Source of the DNA: Acinetobacter defluvii
Lineage (GTDB): Bacteria; Pseudomonadota; Gammaproteobacteria; Pseudomonadales; Moraxellaceae
Assembly: GCF_001704615.3 (NCBI RefSeq)
Contig: NZ_CP029397.2
Span: 2,976,001-3,040,000 of the forward strand
Length of the DNA stretch: 64,000 bases
Direction: 5' to 3'
A program made the position numbers and the translations under genes. Positions 9,469 to 18,708 of the stretch are shown here, in pieces; positions within the stretch are counted from its first letter, which is position 1, and each line of letters starts with the position of its first letter. Below the pieces are notes generated by a model. That model was not told where the DNA came from. It saw only the letters and a list, made by a program, of their open reading frames with translations, and did no database searches.

Positions 9469-9490
9469 AAACGCAGCCTAAGCTGCGTTT
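9469..9490. terminator. Bidirectional terminator between lipoprotein gene and leuB
   Basis: AAACGCAGC pairs with GCTGCGTTT around CTAA, flanked by A and T runs on the two sides. It lies between two convergent genes ending at 9448 and 9512. Confidence 0.85.
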
Positions 9491-9511
9491 AACATCATCA
9501 AATCTTTTAGA

Positions 9512-10591
9512 TTAAGCAAGCGCAGCAACCACTGCATCTCCCATTTCAATCGTACCCACTTTGGTCATACCTTCAGACATAATATCACCTGTGCGTAAAC
9601 CTTGATCTAGTACTTTACCCACTGCATCTTCAATTGCTTTAGCAGCCGCTTCTTCACGGAAAGTATAGCGAAGCATCATCGCCACAGAAAGAATCGTTGC
9701 CAGCGGATTGGCAATGTTTTGACCTGCGATATCAGGGGCTGAACCATGACATGGCTCATACATGCCTTTACCATTTTCATCCAAAGATGCCGATGGCAAC
9801 ATACCAATTGAACCTGTCAACATAGCAGCTTCATCAGACAAAATATCACCGAACAAGTTACCTGTCACGATTACGTCAAACTGCTTCGGTGCACGAACCA
9901 ATTGCATTGCGGCATTGTCGACATACATGTGTGAAAGATTAATGTTTGGATATTGTTCTTCTTTCAATGCTGTGACGGTTTGCTTCCAAAGTTCAGTCAC
10001 TTCAAGGACATTGGCTTTATCCACTGAACAAACTTTGCCGCCACGTAGATTTGCCATTTCAAAAGCAACTTTGGCGATACGTTTGATCTCAGACTCCGCA
10101 TACACATCCGTGTTGTAGCCTTGTTTTTCACCATTTTCAAGTTCACGAATCCCACGTGGTTGACCAAAGTAAATCCCACCTGTAAGCTCACGTACAATCA
10201 GAATGTCTAAACCTGAAACCACTTCTGGTTTTAAGCTTGATGCATCAGCAAGTTGTGGATAAAGAATCGCAGGACGCAAGTTTGCAAATAAATTCAATTC
10301 ACTACGAATTTTTAATAAACCACGCTCTGGACGAATAGAACGTTCAATATTATCCCATTTCGGACCACCAACTGCACCCAGTAAAATTGCATCTGCTTTT
10401 TTTGCTTGCTCAGCAGTCACCGCTGGGTAAGGTTCACCATGGGCATCTATCGCTGAACCACCAAGCAAACCATGTTCCCACGTTAAACCTAAATTAAATT
10501 TGTCATTGACATTGCTTAATACTTTTTCAGCCGCAGCAACAATTTCAGGACCAATCCCATCACCTGCCAAGATCAAAATTTGTTTAGACAT
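9512..10591 (-). CDS. leuB: 3-isopropylmalate dehydrogenase
   Basis: LeuB oxidises and decarboxylates (2R,3S)-3-isopropylmalate with NAD+, the third step of leucine synthesis. From the chosen start ([18 protein letters not shown]) it has 359 residues, a normal length. Family motifs include [30 protein letters not shown], the metal/substrate segment [20 protein letters not shown] and [18 protein letters not shown]. An upstream in-frame ATG at 10609 would add six residues; I prefer 10591 from family alignment. It is the last leu gene here, separated from leuD by a lipoprotein gene. Confidence 0.97.
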   Translation of the reverse strand: MSKQILILAGDGIGPEIVAAAEKVLSNVNDKFNLGLTWEHGLLGGSAIDAHGEPYPAVTAEQAKKADAILLGAVGGPKWDNIERSIRPERGLLKIRSELNLFANLRPAILYPQLADASSLKPEVVSGLDILIVRELTGGIYFGQPRGIRELENGEKQGYNTDVYAESEIKRIAKVAFEMANLRGGKVCSVDKANVLEVTELWKQTVTALKEEQYPNINLSHMYVDNAAMQLVRAPKQFDVIVTGNLFGDILSDEAAMLTGSIGMLPSASLDENGKGMYEPCHGSAPDIAGQNIANPLATILSVAMMLRYTFREEAAAKAIEDAVGKVLDQGLRTGDIMSEGMTKVGTIEMGDAVVAALA

Positions 10592-10636
10592 TTGTATTTC
10601 CATTTTCATTGTTGACAGTTAACCTGCCAATTACGT

Positions 10637-11200
10637 TTAAATTTTTTGTTCAATATATTCGCTTAAGCCCGTCTCTACGTTATAGGGACGACAAAAACGA
10701 CGTATGGTGCGCTTCTCTTGCAACAAGTCGACACATAATGGTGAAGGTGCTGAAACATTCAACAAGCTCCCTGCGTTTTCAGAGCGTTTGCGATACATTT
10801 TAAAAGTATATTGCTGATTGGCTTTAAAACGATGAATGACATGAAAAACTTCAGCATGTTGTTGAGAAATCGGATAAAAACGAATCACCATTTCATACTG
10901 GCTAGCAGGTATAGTGAGATAGAGTGACTGATTTTTAGGATCATGATTTGCAAGCTTAAAATAACCTTTTTTAAGCACGTCTGGATAAATACGATGGGTG
11001 CTTTCATCAATTAAATTAATATTGGTTAATCGACTAAATTCACAACGTTCCGCACCAGAGCAATAAACAACAACATTATTGAGTGGATCATGATATTTTT
11101 TTTCGGCTTTCTTTACACGTGCAAAGTCTGATGTTTGACACGCACTCAGTAAAATACCCAATACACCGATCAAAATGCGATAATTAAAGACCTTCATCAT
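10637..11200 (-). CDS. Putative lipoprotein inserted between leuD and leuB
   Basis: The 187-residue protein has a signal segment ending in a lipobox (GILLSAC at about residues 15-21), so it is probably a membrane-anchored lipoprotein. The mature region is Lys/Arg/Tyr-rich with several Cys (VVYCSGAERCEFSRL, SPLCVDLL, RRFCRPYN). I do not recognise a family. It lies on the same strand as the leu genes, about 90 bases downstream of leuD and 45 before leuB, so it may be transcribed with them, although nothing in it suggests a metabolic role. The ATG at 11197 is an equal alternative start. Confidence 0.65.
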   Translation of the reverse strand: MMKVFNYRILIGVLGILLSACQTSDFARVKKAEKKYHDPLNNVVVYCSGAERCEFSRLTNINLIDESTHRIYPDVLKKGYFKLANHDPKNQSLYLTIPASQYEMVIRFYPISQQHAEVFHVIHRFKANQQYTFKMYRKRSENAGSLLNVSAPSPLCVDLLQEKRTIRRFCRPYNVETGLSEYIEQKI

Positions 11201-11291
11201 TATTTTGGTCCAACCCTATCATCTAAAACATACATATTGTTATGTTTTACATGTTAGCAAGAGTTAGACCTTCACGCTATATATTCTGCAA

Positions 11292-11942
11292 TTAAGCCTG
11301 TATTTCAGCAAAAACCCACGGACGAGCAGCTTTGGTTTTCTCTTCATAGGCTTTGATATCATCACTCGCTTGTAAAGTTAAACCGATATCATCTAAACCA
11401 TTTAACAAACAGTGTTTACGAAATGGATCAACGTCAAACTTAAATGCTTCGCCACTGGGAGTACGTACTTCTTGCGCTTCCAAATCGATCGTTAACTGAT
11501 AGCCTTCATTTGCAAAGCATTCTTTAAATAATTGATCAACAATCTCTTCAGACAAGATTACAGGTAACATGCCATTTTTAAAGCTGTTATTGAAAAAAAT
11601 ATCTGCATAACTTGGTGCAATCACGGTACGGAAGCCATATTCTTCCAATGCCCATGGCGCATGTTCACGACTTGAACCACACCCAAAGTTAGCACGTGAA
11701 ATCAAGATTGAAGCCCCTTGATAGCGTGGCTGATTCAATGCAAAATCAGGATTTTTAGGACGCTTAGAATTGTCTTGACCTAAAAAGCCTTCATCTAAAT
11801 AACGCAATTCATCAAATAAATTGTCACCAAAACCGGTACGTTTGATGGACTTCAAAAATTGTTTTGGAATAATTAAGTCGGTATCGACATTGGCACGGTC
11901 TAATGGTGCAACGATACCTTGTTCAACGGTATATTTTTTCAT
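11292..11942 (-). CDS. leuD: 3-isopropylmalate dehydratase small subunit
   Basis: LeuD is the small (swivel-domain) subunit of isopropylmalate isomerase, which interconverts 2- and 3-isopropylmalate via isopropylmaleate. It has 216 residues, a normal size. The motifs [15 protein letters not shown] and [15 protein letters not shown] (substrate-binding swivel loop) are intact. It starts 24 bases after the leuC stop, so it should be co-transcribed and assembled with LeuC. Confidence 0.97.
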   Translation of the reverse strand: MKKYTVEQGIVAPLDRANVDTDLIIPKQFLKSIKRTGFGDNLFDELRYLDEGFLGQDNSKRPKNPDFALNQPRYQGASILISRANFGCGSSREHAPWALEEYGFRTVIAPSYADIFFNNSFKNGMLPVILSEEIVDQLFKECFANEGYQLTIDLEAQEVRTPSGEAFKFDVDPFRKHCLLNGLDDIGLTLQASDDIKAYEEKTKAARPWVFAEIQA

Positions 11943-11966
11943 GTCTTTTGCTTCTCTTAGCCCGAA

Positions 11967-13415
11967 TTAGAATGTACGTACATCAACGAAATGACCTGCG
12001 ATTGCCGCCGCTGCTGCCATCGCTGGACTCACCAAATGTGTACGACCACCATTGCCCTGACGACCTTCAAAGTTACGGTTAGACGTCGATGCGCAATGCT
12101 CACCCGGTTGTAATTTATCTGCATTCATTGCCAAGCACATTGAACAACCTGGTTCACGCCATTCAAAACCAGCTTCAACCAAGATTTTATCCAAGCCTTC
12201 TGCTTCTGCTTGCGCTTTAACTAAACCAGAACCTGGAACGACCATCGCTTGTTTAATACTAGAAGCAACTTTTTTGCCTTTCGCAACTTCTGCCGCTGCA
12301 CGAATGTCTTCAATACGAGAGTTTGTACATGAACCGATAAATACACGGTCTAACTGAATATCTGTCAATGCCTGACCGCCATTTAAGCCCATGTATTGAT
12401 AGGCACGTGTCCAATCATTGCGTTGTACGTCATCTTTGGCTTGCTCTAAAGTAGGAACCGCTTGTGACACAGGAATCACCATCTCAGGTGACGTTCCCCA
12501 AGACACTTGTGGCTCGATCTCTTCACCTTGTAAAACTACAACAGTATCAAAATGTGCGCCTTCATCAGAATGTAAAGTATTCCAATATTCTACTGCTGCA
12601 TCCCACTGCTCGCCTTTCGGTGCATAAGGACGATTTTTCACATATTCAATCGTTTTTTCGTCGACAGCAACCATACCAACACGGGCACCACCTTCAATCG
12701 CCATGTTACAGACCGTCATACGACCTTCAATCGACATATCACGGAACACTTGACCACCGAATTCAATCGCATGACCTGTACCACCCGCAGTCCCGATTTT
12801 ACCAATAATCGCCAATACCACATCTTTTGGTGTTACGCCTTGACCTAATTTGCCATCAACACGCACCAACATGTTTTTCATTTTCTTTTGGACTAAGCAT
12901 TGGGTTGCCAATACATGTTCAACTTCTGATGTTCCGATCCCATGTGCCAAACAACCAAATGCACCATGTGTTGCAGTATGAGAGTCGCCACAAACCACCG
13001 TCATACCTGGCAAAGTTAAACCCTGCTCAGGGCCAACCACGTGTGCAATTCCTTGACGAACATCATTAATGTCAAATTGAACCACATTAAAGGTTTTACA
13101 ATTGTCATCTAAAGTTTGCACTTGGATACGTGAAGTATCATCTTCGATCCCTGCAATCCCTTCTGAACGCTCTTTAGTAGACGTTGGAACGTTGTGGTCA
13201 GGTGTTGCCACGTTGGCACTTAAACGCCAAGGTGTACGACCTGCCAATTGCAGACCTTCAAACGCTTGTGGAGACGTTACTTCATGTAATAAATGACGGT
13301 CGATATACAGTAATGCAGAGCCATCATCTCGTTGTTTTACTAAATGGTCATCCCACAATTTATCGTACAATGTTTTTGCATTTTCGGTTTTTGCTTTTTG
13401 GTTTTCGCCTGCCAT
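11967..13415 (-). CDS. leuC: 3-isopropylmalate dehydratase large subunit
   Basis: LeuC carries the [4Fe-4S] cluster of isopropylmalate isomerase. The chosen start gives 482 residues ([20 protein letters not shown]). GGAG lies 9 bases before this ATG, while an in-frame ATG at 13451 would add an unusual Pro-containing leader. The N-terminus is still about 10 residues longer than the common MAGKTLYDKL form. Cluster cysteines are visible in [16 protein letters not shown] and in [25 protein letters not shown] is the aconitase-family signature. It heads the minus-strand unit leuC-leuD. Confidence 0.96.
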   Translation of the reverse strand: MAGENQKAKTENAKTLYDKLWDDHLVKQRDDGSALLYIDRHLLHEVTSPQAFEGLQLAGRTPWRLSANVATPDHNVPTSTKERSEGIAGIEDDTSRIQVQTLDDNCKTFNVVQFDINDVRQGIAHVVGPEQGLTLPGMTVVCGDSHTATHGAFGCLAHGIGTSEVEHVLATQCLVQKKMKNMLVRVDGKLGQGVTPKDVVLAIIGKIGTAGGTGHAIEFGGQVFRDMSIEGRMTVCNMAIEGGARVGMVAVDEKTIEYVKNRPYAPKGEQWDAAVEYWNTLHSDEGAHFDTVVVLQGEEIEPQVSWGTSPEMVIPVSQAVPTLEQAKDDVQRNDWTRAYQYMGLNGGQALTDIQLDRVFIGSCTNSRIEDIRAAAEVAKGKKVASSIKQAMVVPGSGLVKAQAEAEGLDKILVEAGFEWREPGCSMCLAMNADKLQPGEHCASTSNRNFEGRQGNGGRTHLVSPAMAAAAAIAGHFVDVRTF

Positions 13416-13529
13416 GTCGATGTGCTCCACTGGACTGGGTAATTCTTTCATTAATTCGATTATAACCGTGTTTTTACATAAATCTAATTTATCATTTTTA
13501 TTAATTTAAAAACTTTCTGGAATTAATAT

Positions 13530-14276
13530 TTAAATTCCAACACTGTAAAAATCAGGGGTGGTACTACCTTGAGGTTGATAAATATCAGATAATTTAAAAT
13601 CAGGATAAACATCAACAAGTTTTTTACAATCATGGATTCCATGGCAATACTTTCCATTGAAATATACCTCACCATATGAATGCTCAAATCTGAACTTTCC
13701 ATTATGCAAATAAAATATACGTTGTAATGCAAGTTCAGGCTGAGAAAATCCTATATCAGCGAGTAGCTCTTGATCCTTTTTAGCTAAATATAAAATATAG
13801 GGGATCGTAAAAATAAAACCGATGAAATATACAAGAAATAGTGCTGTAGCAAAGCCTAGTGTAAGAATCCAACCGAACTCAGTAGAATATAGAATGGTTC
13901 CAAAAAATATCATGGTCCCCAACCCGATCAATATTGGAAAGAAAATAACGAGATCAATAATTGCAGGTGTTGTGCCATACCCTACCCACGCAGGTATATG
14001 CAGAATTCCATTGTCTAAATTTAATATTGCATCAATCTGATGTCTACAAGAAACATCATCGAACCTATAAGTTACAATTCGAACGTTCGAACCATCTCCA
14101 AACATAAGTTGATGAAAATTTCCCTGTAATAAATGACCATTTACAGTACACGTAAATTTTTTACTTTTAACGTATTGTTGCTTATGTTTCCCTAGTTTTA
14201 ACCCTAACTGACTAAATTGAATTTCTAGATTTTCTACAAACCCTTCTATTTGTATAATATTTTCCATATTTTTCAC
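13530..14276 (-). CDS. Hypothetical membrane protein
   Basis: I do not recognise this 248-residue protein. An N-terminal soluble part (about 1-105) contains beta-rich blocks such as FTCTVNGHLLQGNF and a Cys pair region. Two transmembrane helices follow at about 110-165 (IIDLVIFFPILIGLGTMIFFG and ILTLGFATALFLVYFIGFIF). A C-terminal soluble part (about 175-248) contains FSQPELALQRIFYLHNGKF. The double-membrane-helix hairpin between two soluble lobes is its main visible trait. The gene stands alone between leuC and a DUF2061 gene. The ATG at 14267 (MENIIQ) is an alternative start; neither has a strong ribosome site. Confidence 0.6.
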   Translation of the reverse strand: MKNMENIIQIEGFVENLEIQFSQLGLKLGKHKQQYVKSKKFTCTVNGHLLQGNFHQLMFGDGSNVRIVTYRFDDVSCRHQIDAILNLDNGILHIPAWVGYGTTPAIIDLVIFFPILIGLGTMIFFGTILYSTEFGWILTLGFATALFLVYFIGFIFTIPYILYLAKKDQELLADIGFSQPELALQRIFYLHNGKFRFEHSYGEVYFNGKYCHGIHDCKKLVDVYPDFKLSDIYQPQGSTTPDFYSVGI

Positions 14277-14362
14277 TTATTATAAAAATTCAACTCACAT
14301 CATAAACGATCATTCACAAATCCAATCATCAATAATTAAAAAATCTCTTTTACACTATAAAT

Positions 14363-14381
14363 GATAATGATTATTATTTAA
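14363..14381 (+). promoter_or_regulatory. Fur-box-like operator
   Basis: The sequence GATAATGATTATTATTTAA matches about 14 of 19 positions of the classical Fur consensus (GATAATGATAATCATTATC), with the first nine identical. It lies 28-46 bases before the DUF2061 start, where an operator would overlap a promoter. Confirmation needs Fur binding or iron-response data. Confidence 0.45.
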
Positions 14382-14408
14382 TTAACTTCTAATCTTATGG
14401 TGACTGTC

Positions 14409-14666
14409 ATGGCGCGTATTCAAAATTTTGTTCAAACCAATCAACGAATTTTCAAAAAAACCTTAAGCTATTACATCATGCACATTACCGTTGCGATGTT
14501 AGTTGCATACATGGTGACAGGTAATTTATGGATGGCTGTTACATTAAGTTTACTCGAACCGACTGTGCAAGCCTTTGCATTCTTCTTCCATGAAAAAGTA
14601 TGGAATAAAAAAGACCAAGCTGCATTAAATGCACAAAAATCCACAGTAACAGTAATAGAAGCTTAA
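14409..14666 (+). CDS. DUF2061 family small membrane protein
   Basis: The 85-residue product has two predicted membrane helices (about 22-40 and 42-62) and the DUF2061 pattern: TLSYYIMHITVAMLVAYMVT, LWMAVTLSLLEPTVQAFAFF and FHEKVWNK. The function of the family is unknown. I chose ATG 14409, preceded by GGTGA, over the ATG at 14397, which has no ribosome site. A Fur-box-like palindrome upstream suggests iron control (inference). Confidence 0.85.
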   Translation: MARIQNFVQTNQRIFKKTLSYYIMHITVAMLVAYMVTGNLWMAVTLSLLEPTVQAFAFFFHEKVWNKKDQAALNAQKSTVTVIEA

Positions 14667-14693
14667 TTTCTAAAATCAAAAATGCTGTGGCAA

Positions 14694-15566
14694 CTAATCA
14701 CCACCTCCGCCACAACTACTACACGAAGAATCTGAACTCGAATCCCCATCGGAGTTTGCATCATAACCTGAATGCGAGTGACTCACATCGCTGGATGAGC
14801 CTGAGCATGAAGAAGATGAAAATGCGGTTGTCGATGAACATGCGCTATTTGGATGTGAAGGTGAGGTATCTGAACGAGTATCAAGTAACTGACCATACAT
14901 CGCAAGCAATACGGGTAATTGAAAATGAATGCCATTTTCCCATTTCACCTGTGTATCGATTTGAAATAAACGAGGTAAAGTTTGCGTGTTTTTAGGGTCT
15001 AAATGATGAATCTGACAAGCCGCTTGCCACGTATTTATTAATTGTTTGCGCTGTTCCTCTTTTTGTTTTGTAGTCGGATTTTTATCATGTGGTTTATGCC
15101 TGAGTTCATAGCCCAAAGTATTTTTACACATCAAATCATAAAAATCCTGAAACTCCTCAATCAAAACATGCCACAACGCATCGACTGCATGTGAAGGCAT
15201 CGCATAGGAGTTTTTTGACCACAAATGTAGAGCGAGATAATCTTTAAATCCTTCTTCAATGATCTCTTGTGAGGATTCACTCATTTGTGGATGACGCTGA
15301 TAAAAAGCCTGCCAAATATAATCAGGGATACGTATCGCCACCAAATCTTGGAGTTTTTTAAGATGCAATCTTCGCACCAACGTCCAAAAAAATACAAAAA
15401 TAACGCTAAAAATCAGTAGGAAATAGATATGAAAATAATAGAGAAATAATCCACCCAATGACAAAATAATCAAGCTATATATCAAGAACCTAAACCAAGA
15501 TAACTTAAATATATTTCGCTTCACGGTACTGAAATGTTGGAGAGAATGATGTTGTTGTGTATGCAA
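14694..15566 (-). CDS. GRDP-like membrane protein with Ser/Cys/Gly-rich tail
   Basis: The 290-residue protein has two close transmembrane helices at about 27-62, with short loops. A cytoplasmic helical domain at about 75-170 contains VDALWHVLIEEFQDFYDLMC and LGYELRHKP. This pattern (D-x-x-WH ... Y-x-x-x-C ... LG ... H) resembles glycine-rich-domain (GRDP/DUF1399-like) proteins. The last 65 residues are a low-complexity Ser/Asp/His/Cys tract ending in SSCSSCGGGGD. Such tails occur in membrane proteins of unknown function with surface or metal-related proposals. The function is unknown, and the resemblance is by eye. Confidence 0.6.
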   Translation of the reverse strand: MHTQQHHSLQHFSTVKRNIFKLSWFRFLIYSLIILSLGGLFLYYFHIYFLLIFSVIFVFFWTLVRRLHLKKLQDLVAIRIPDYIWQAFYQRHPQMSESSQEIIEEGFKDYLALHLWSKNSYAMPSHAVDALWHVLIEEFQDFYDLMCKNTLGYELRHKPHDKNPTTKQKEEQRKQLINTWQAACQIHHLDPKNTQTLPRLFQIDTQVKWENGIHFQLPVLLAMYGQLLDTRSDTSPSHPNSACSSTTAFSSSSCSGSSSDVSHSHSGYDANSDGDSSSDSSCSSCGGGGD

Positions 15567-15780
15567 ATAAAATCTACCTTTTTGTTGTTTTTATTCTCAT
15601 CACTATAAATAAATGTCCTGTTTTTTGTACAGTAAAAACTTGTATATAAACTTTTCCAAACAATTACGCATACTCCGGTCATTTCACTTAATTTGTAAAT
15701 ATTTCAGAATTGTTTTGATTAATTCTAAAAATTTCTAAATAATGAATTACGCATAAAAATTCTTTATGGATGGGAATATC

Positions 15781-16638
15781 ATGAATCTTGCTGCTTTTGA
15801 AGCCTTTGTTAAAGTTATGGAAACTGGTTCAATTTCTATGGCAGCAGAACAACTGTTTATTACCCAGCCTGCTGTCACTAAACGTATACATAGCCTTGAG
15901 GATTATTTTGGTGTCAAACTTTTTGAGTCTGCAGGCCGTGGAATTCAAGCGACACATGCCGCACATTCATTGTTGCCTAAAGTCAAAAACTGGTTAAATG
16001 AGTTAGGAGATATTCACCACACGCTCAGCCATGAACAAGGGCAAGTGCAAGGTAAACTGAAAATTGGTACAAGTCATCATATCGGCTTGCATCATTTACC
16101 CATACACCTCAAAAAATATGTCCAAGACTTTCCAAATGTCACTTTAGATGTGCATTTTGTTGATTCTGAACAAGCACACGAACAAGTACTCGCAGGTGAT
16201 CTCGAGCTTGCATTTTTAACTTTACCACCACAAGGGGATGAACGTTTAAAATACGTCAAAATTTGGGATGATCCTTTGGCATTTGTAGTTGCGCCTTTCC
16301 ATCCATTGGCACACAAAGAAAACCTTAGACTTGAAGATTTAATCGAGTACTCAAGTCTAATTCCTGCATCCCAAACCTATACTAGTCAAATCACCTTAGC
16401 GGAGTTTGAGAAAAAAGGGTTAAAACCTAAAATTACAATGAGTAACAACACCTTAGAAGCAATTCGCATGTTGGTTTCGATCGGTTTAGGTTGGTCAGTT
16501 CTACCTAAAACTTTGTTAAACAACGACTTAAAACAACTCGATATCAATGTAAATATGTATCGTCAATTAGGAATGGTATGGCATCCCGCCCGTAGTCAAT
16601 CACGTGCTGTTCTAGAACTTATTGAAATGATGAAATAA
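15781..16638 (+). CDS. LysR-family transcriptional regulator
   Basis: The 285-residue protein has a typical LysR winged helix at residues 1-60 (LAAFEAFVKVMETGSISMAAEQL, then ITQPAVTKRIHSLEDYFG) and a periplasmic-binding-type effector domain at about 90-285. The start at 15781 (MNLAAFEAF) fits the family; a start at 15766 would add MDGNI. It is not next to an obvious divergent target: its minus-strand neighbour is the GRDP-like gene about 215 bases away. The effector is unknown. Confidence 0.9.
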   Translation: MNLAAFEAFVKVMETGSISMAAEQLFITQPAVTKRIHSLEDYFGVKLFESAGRGIQATHAAHSLLPKVKNWLNELGDIHHTLSHEQGQVQGKLKIGTSHHIGLHHLPIHLKKYVQDFPNVTLDVHFVDSEQAHEQVLAGDLELAFLTLPPQGDERLKYVKIWDDPLAFVVAPFHPLAHKENLRLEDLIEYSSLIPASQTYTSQITLAEFEKKGLKPKITMSNNTLEAIRMLVSIGLGWSVLPKTLLNNDLKQLDINVNMYRQLGMVWHPARSQSRAVLELIEMMK

Positions 16639-16678
16639 TTTTTTGAAAGATTTAAAATTTTAAAATAAAACCAGAAAA

Positions 16679-16740
16679 CCATATTTCAGAAATCATCCAA
16701 GTCATACTAAACTTGGAAGAACTCCGTATCTGAAATATGG
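16679..16740. repeat. Nested palindrome (two-stem element)
   Basis: A perfect 12-bp outer stem (CCATATTTCAGA at 16679-16690 with TCTGAAATATGG at 16729-16740) encloses a 7-bp inner stem (TCCAAGT at 16696-16702 with ACTTGGA at 16711-16717). It lies 40 bases after a LysR stop. No T run follows, so a simple terminator is not a full explanation. The rest of the 319-base gap is AT-rich and shows no gene. Confidence 0.7.
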
Positions 16741-16891
16741 AATTCTGAGTTGAGCGCTGTATTTTCTTGTTGTCTCTGTTGTGTTGTTGAATAATGAGTT
16801 TTTCTTTTTTTGTTTTCACTATTCTTATTGTTTGTAGAGCTATTTTAAAACATACACTATTGCAATTTAATTAAATAATTGAAGAAATAAA

Positions 16892-16922
16892 AAAACCATG
16901 TCAATTTTGATAACATGGTTTT
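16892..16922 (-). terminator. Terminator of the DUF2789 gene
   Basis: AAAACCATGT pairs with ACATGGTTTT across an 11-base loop. On the minus strand it ends in a T run and follows the stop at 16958. Confidence 0.8.
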
Positions 16923-16957
16923 ATCTTTTCACTCTTTATCACTCAATCAGAAAAATA

Positions 16958-17200
16958 TTATTTCACTGAATCTTCGTGTAAAGATTCATTTAACTGATCA
17001 ACAATCGTTGCCCACTCGCCATCTGAACTGAGTTTTTCAGCTAAAAATTGGCGTTGTGATTCTGTCCAAATATTGGCTTGTACAATCGTTGTATCTGCAT
17101 CGAGCTGATGGGTTTCAATAAATTTCTGAATTGAAGCTTCACTAGAGTCTAAGCCAAGTTGTTCAAATAAATTGGTCATTCTTGGGCGTGTTTGGCTCAT
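16958..17200 (-). CDS. DUF2789 family protein
   Basis: This small acidic protein of 80 residues shows the DUF2789 pattern: LFEQLGLDSSEASIQKFIETH near the N-terminus, then helical segments WTESQRQFLAEKLSSDGEW. It has no signal peptide or membrane segment and is presumably cytoplasmic. The family is common in Acinetobacter and Pseudomonas and has no assigned function. A GAGAGA-type ribosome site lies before ATG. It is a single-gene unit with its own terminator. Confidence 0.8.
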   Translation of the reverse strand: MSQTRPRMTNLFEQLGLDSSEASIQKFIETHQLDADTTIVQANIWTESQRQFLAEKLSSDGEWATIVDQLNESLHEDSVK

Positions 17201-17286
17201 TTTATCTCTCCATTCGTTTCTAAAAGTTCTAAAACCAACATAGCATTTTTAAACTAAAAGTGAAGCTTAAATTCACCACCTGTTTT

Positions 17287-17774
17287 TTAATGTCTCATAC
17301 CTTGCATCATTTCACTTAAAATCCAAATACATGAAACAATAAGAATCAAAACAATGCTAGGTAACCACCAATTTACTCCACCATACTCTCGCAATGATTT
17401 ACTCTGCTGTTTTATAAAATAATTCCTATACCTTTTCCACAAACAGTAATTTCCGTTAAAGGCAAAGAATACTCGAGTACTTCCCCAAACCAACAGGATG
17501 GAAATACCCAATGATTCAGAGCCAATCACGCTTAAAATTACCGATTTAAACAGACTAAAAATGAATAAAATAATTATTGGTGAAAAGAAAGCCAATATCC
17601 CTTTTAAATAAATTTTCCGATAAAAAACCATAATGAACCACCAATCAATGCAGCAAAATTAAAGGTAAACTTGGTGTCTTTTTTTTCAAAATCAGAAAAA
17701 ACTTTTTGATAATAATCCACATGATGCACAACAAATTGTTTTAAGTTTTGCTTTGAATTTAAATTCGTTCCCAT
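17287..17774 (-). pseudogene. DUF2628-like membrane protein, frameshifted
   Basis: Two overlapping frames together look like one protein. The upstream part, starting at 17774 (MGTNLNSKQNLKQF) behind an AAGGA ribosome site, ends FNFAALIGGSLWFF. The other frame continues YRKIYLKGILAFFSPII and reaches 17287. DUF2628 proteins have exactly this join (FNW/FAAxxxGxxWxxYRKMY). The break lies in a run of six T (minus strand, 17625-17630); seven T would restore one frame of roughly 160 residues with about three membrane helices. It may be a true mutation, a sequencing error in the homopolymer, or slippage. The downstream ATG at 17631 has no ribosome site. Confidence 0.7.
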
Positions 17775-17874
17775 TTTTATTTTCCTTTTTAATTTCTTAT
17801 ATTCATTAATCGTACATAAAAAACAGCACCTCAGTGCTGTCATTCATCTACTTCATCAATAAAAGCGAAATCAA

Positions 17875-18525
17875 TCAAATCGACCAGTCTTGAATTTCCC
17901 AACCCTCTTCTTTGGCTAAAACCTCCAAACGATCATCAGGATTGATGGCAAAAGCATGATCTGCATATTCCAACAAGAACCGATCATTAACCGAATCTGA
18001 ATATACCCATGACTCCGTGACGTCACGACCTTCAAGCCACTGATCTAAACGTGCCAATTTGCCTTTTTGATAACATGGAATATTGATGACTTTACCCGTA
18101 TATTTTCCATCTTTAACTTCTGCATTGGTGGCAATGATTTCGGTAATCCCAAACTCACGGAAGATCGGTGCAGTAATAAAATCCGATGTTGCCGTAATCC
18201 CAACCAACTCATGCCCTGCCTCTTTGTGACGTTGAATCGCCTCAAAACCTTTTGGGCGCATTTGTGGGCGAATCACTTTTTGCATAAACAGCTCATGTAA
18301 TTCTGTCAAATAGGTATGGTCATGTTGAGTTAAAAACTCAAATACAAATTCGTTATAGGCAATCGGATCCAGCTTCCCTGCTTTATAGTCTTCATAAAAT
18401 TTATCATTCATCGCACGATGTCGGACGGGGTCGACCAAGCCTTCATTGACTAAAAACTCACCCCAAGAGTGATCTGAGTCGGTATTTAATAAGGTGTGAT
18501 CAAGATCAAACAACGCCAATTTCAT
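17875..18525 (-). CDS. HAD-IB family phosphatase
   Basis: The 216-residue protein has HAD motif I (ALFDLDHTLLNTDSD, nucleophile Asp8), a helical cap, motif II (LVGITATSDF), and motifs III/IV (SVNDRFLLEYADHAFAINPD). Its layout is of the SerB-like HAD-IB class, which hydrolyses small phosphate monoesters such as phosphoserine, histidinol phosphate or phospholipid head groups. The substrate cannot be decided from sequence. It is divergent from rppH with about 180 bases between, an arrangement also known in pseudomonads and Acinetobacter. Confidence 0.88.
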   Translation of the reverse strand: MKLALFDLDHTLLNTDSDHSWGEFLVNEGLVDPVRHRAMNDKFYEDYKAGKLDPIAYNEFVFEFLTQHDHTYLTELHELFMQKVIRPQMRPKGFEAIQRHKEAGHELVGITATSDFITAPIFREFGITEIIATNAEVKDGKYTGKVINIPCYQKGKLARLDQWLEGRDVTESWVYSDSVNDRFLLEYADHAFAINPDDRLEVLAKEEGWEIQDWSI

Positions 18526-18708
18526 GAAAATACTCGTGCAAACTGAAAATTAAGAAAAAAAATGTAAATCTATCTCCGCTTGTCGATAGAAATTCGTTAA
18601 GATCATAGCAATTTTACAACATTATTACTTTGACTTTGTCGAGTTGGATGCAAGAGTGAATGTCCCCATATACAAAGTCAATGAAATTCACAAAATTTAG
18701 GTAGCCAA

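Noticed and set aside
17287..17631. Independent gene from ATG 17631
   Set aside because: There is no ribosome site and the N-terminus continues exactly the DUF2628-like join of the upstream frame.
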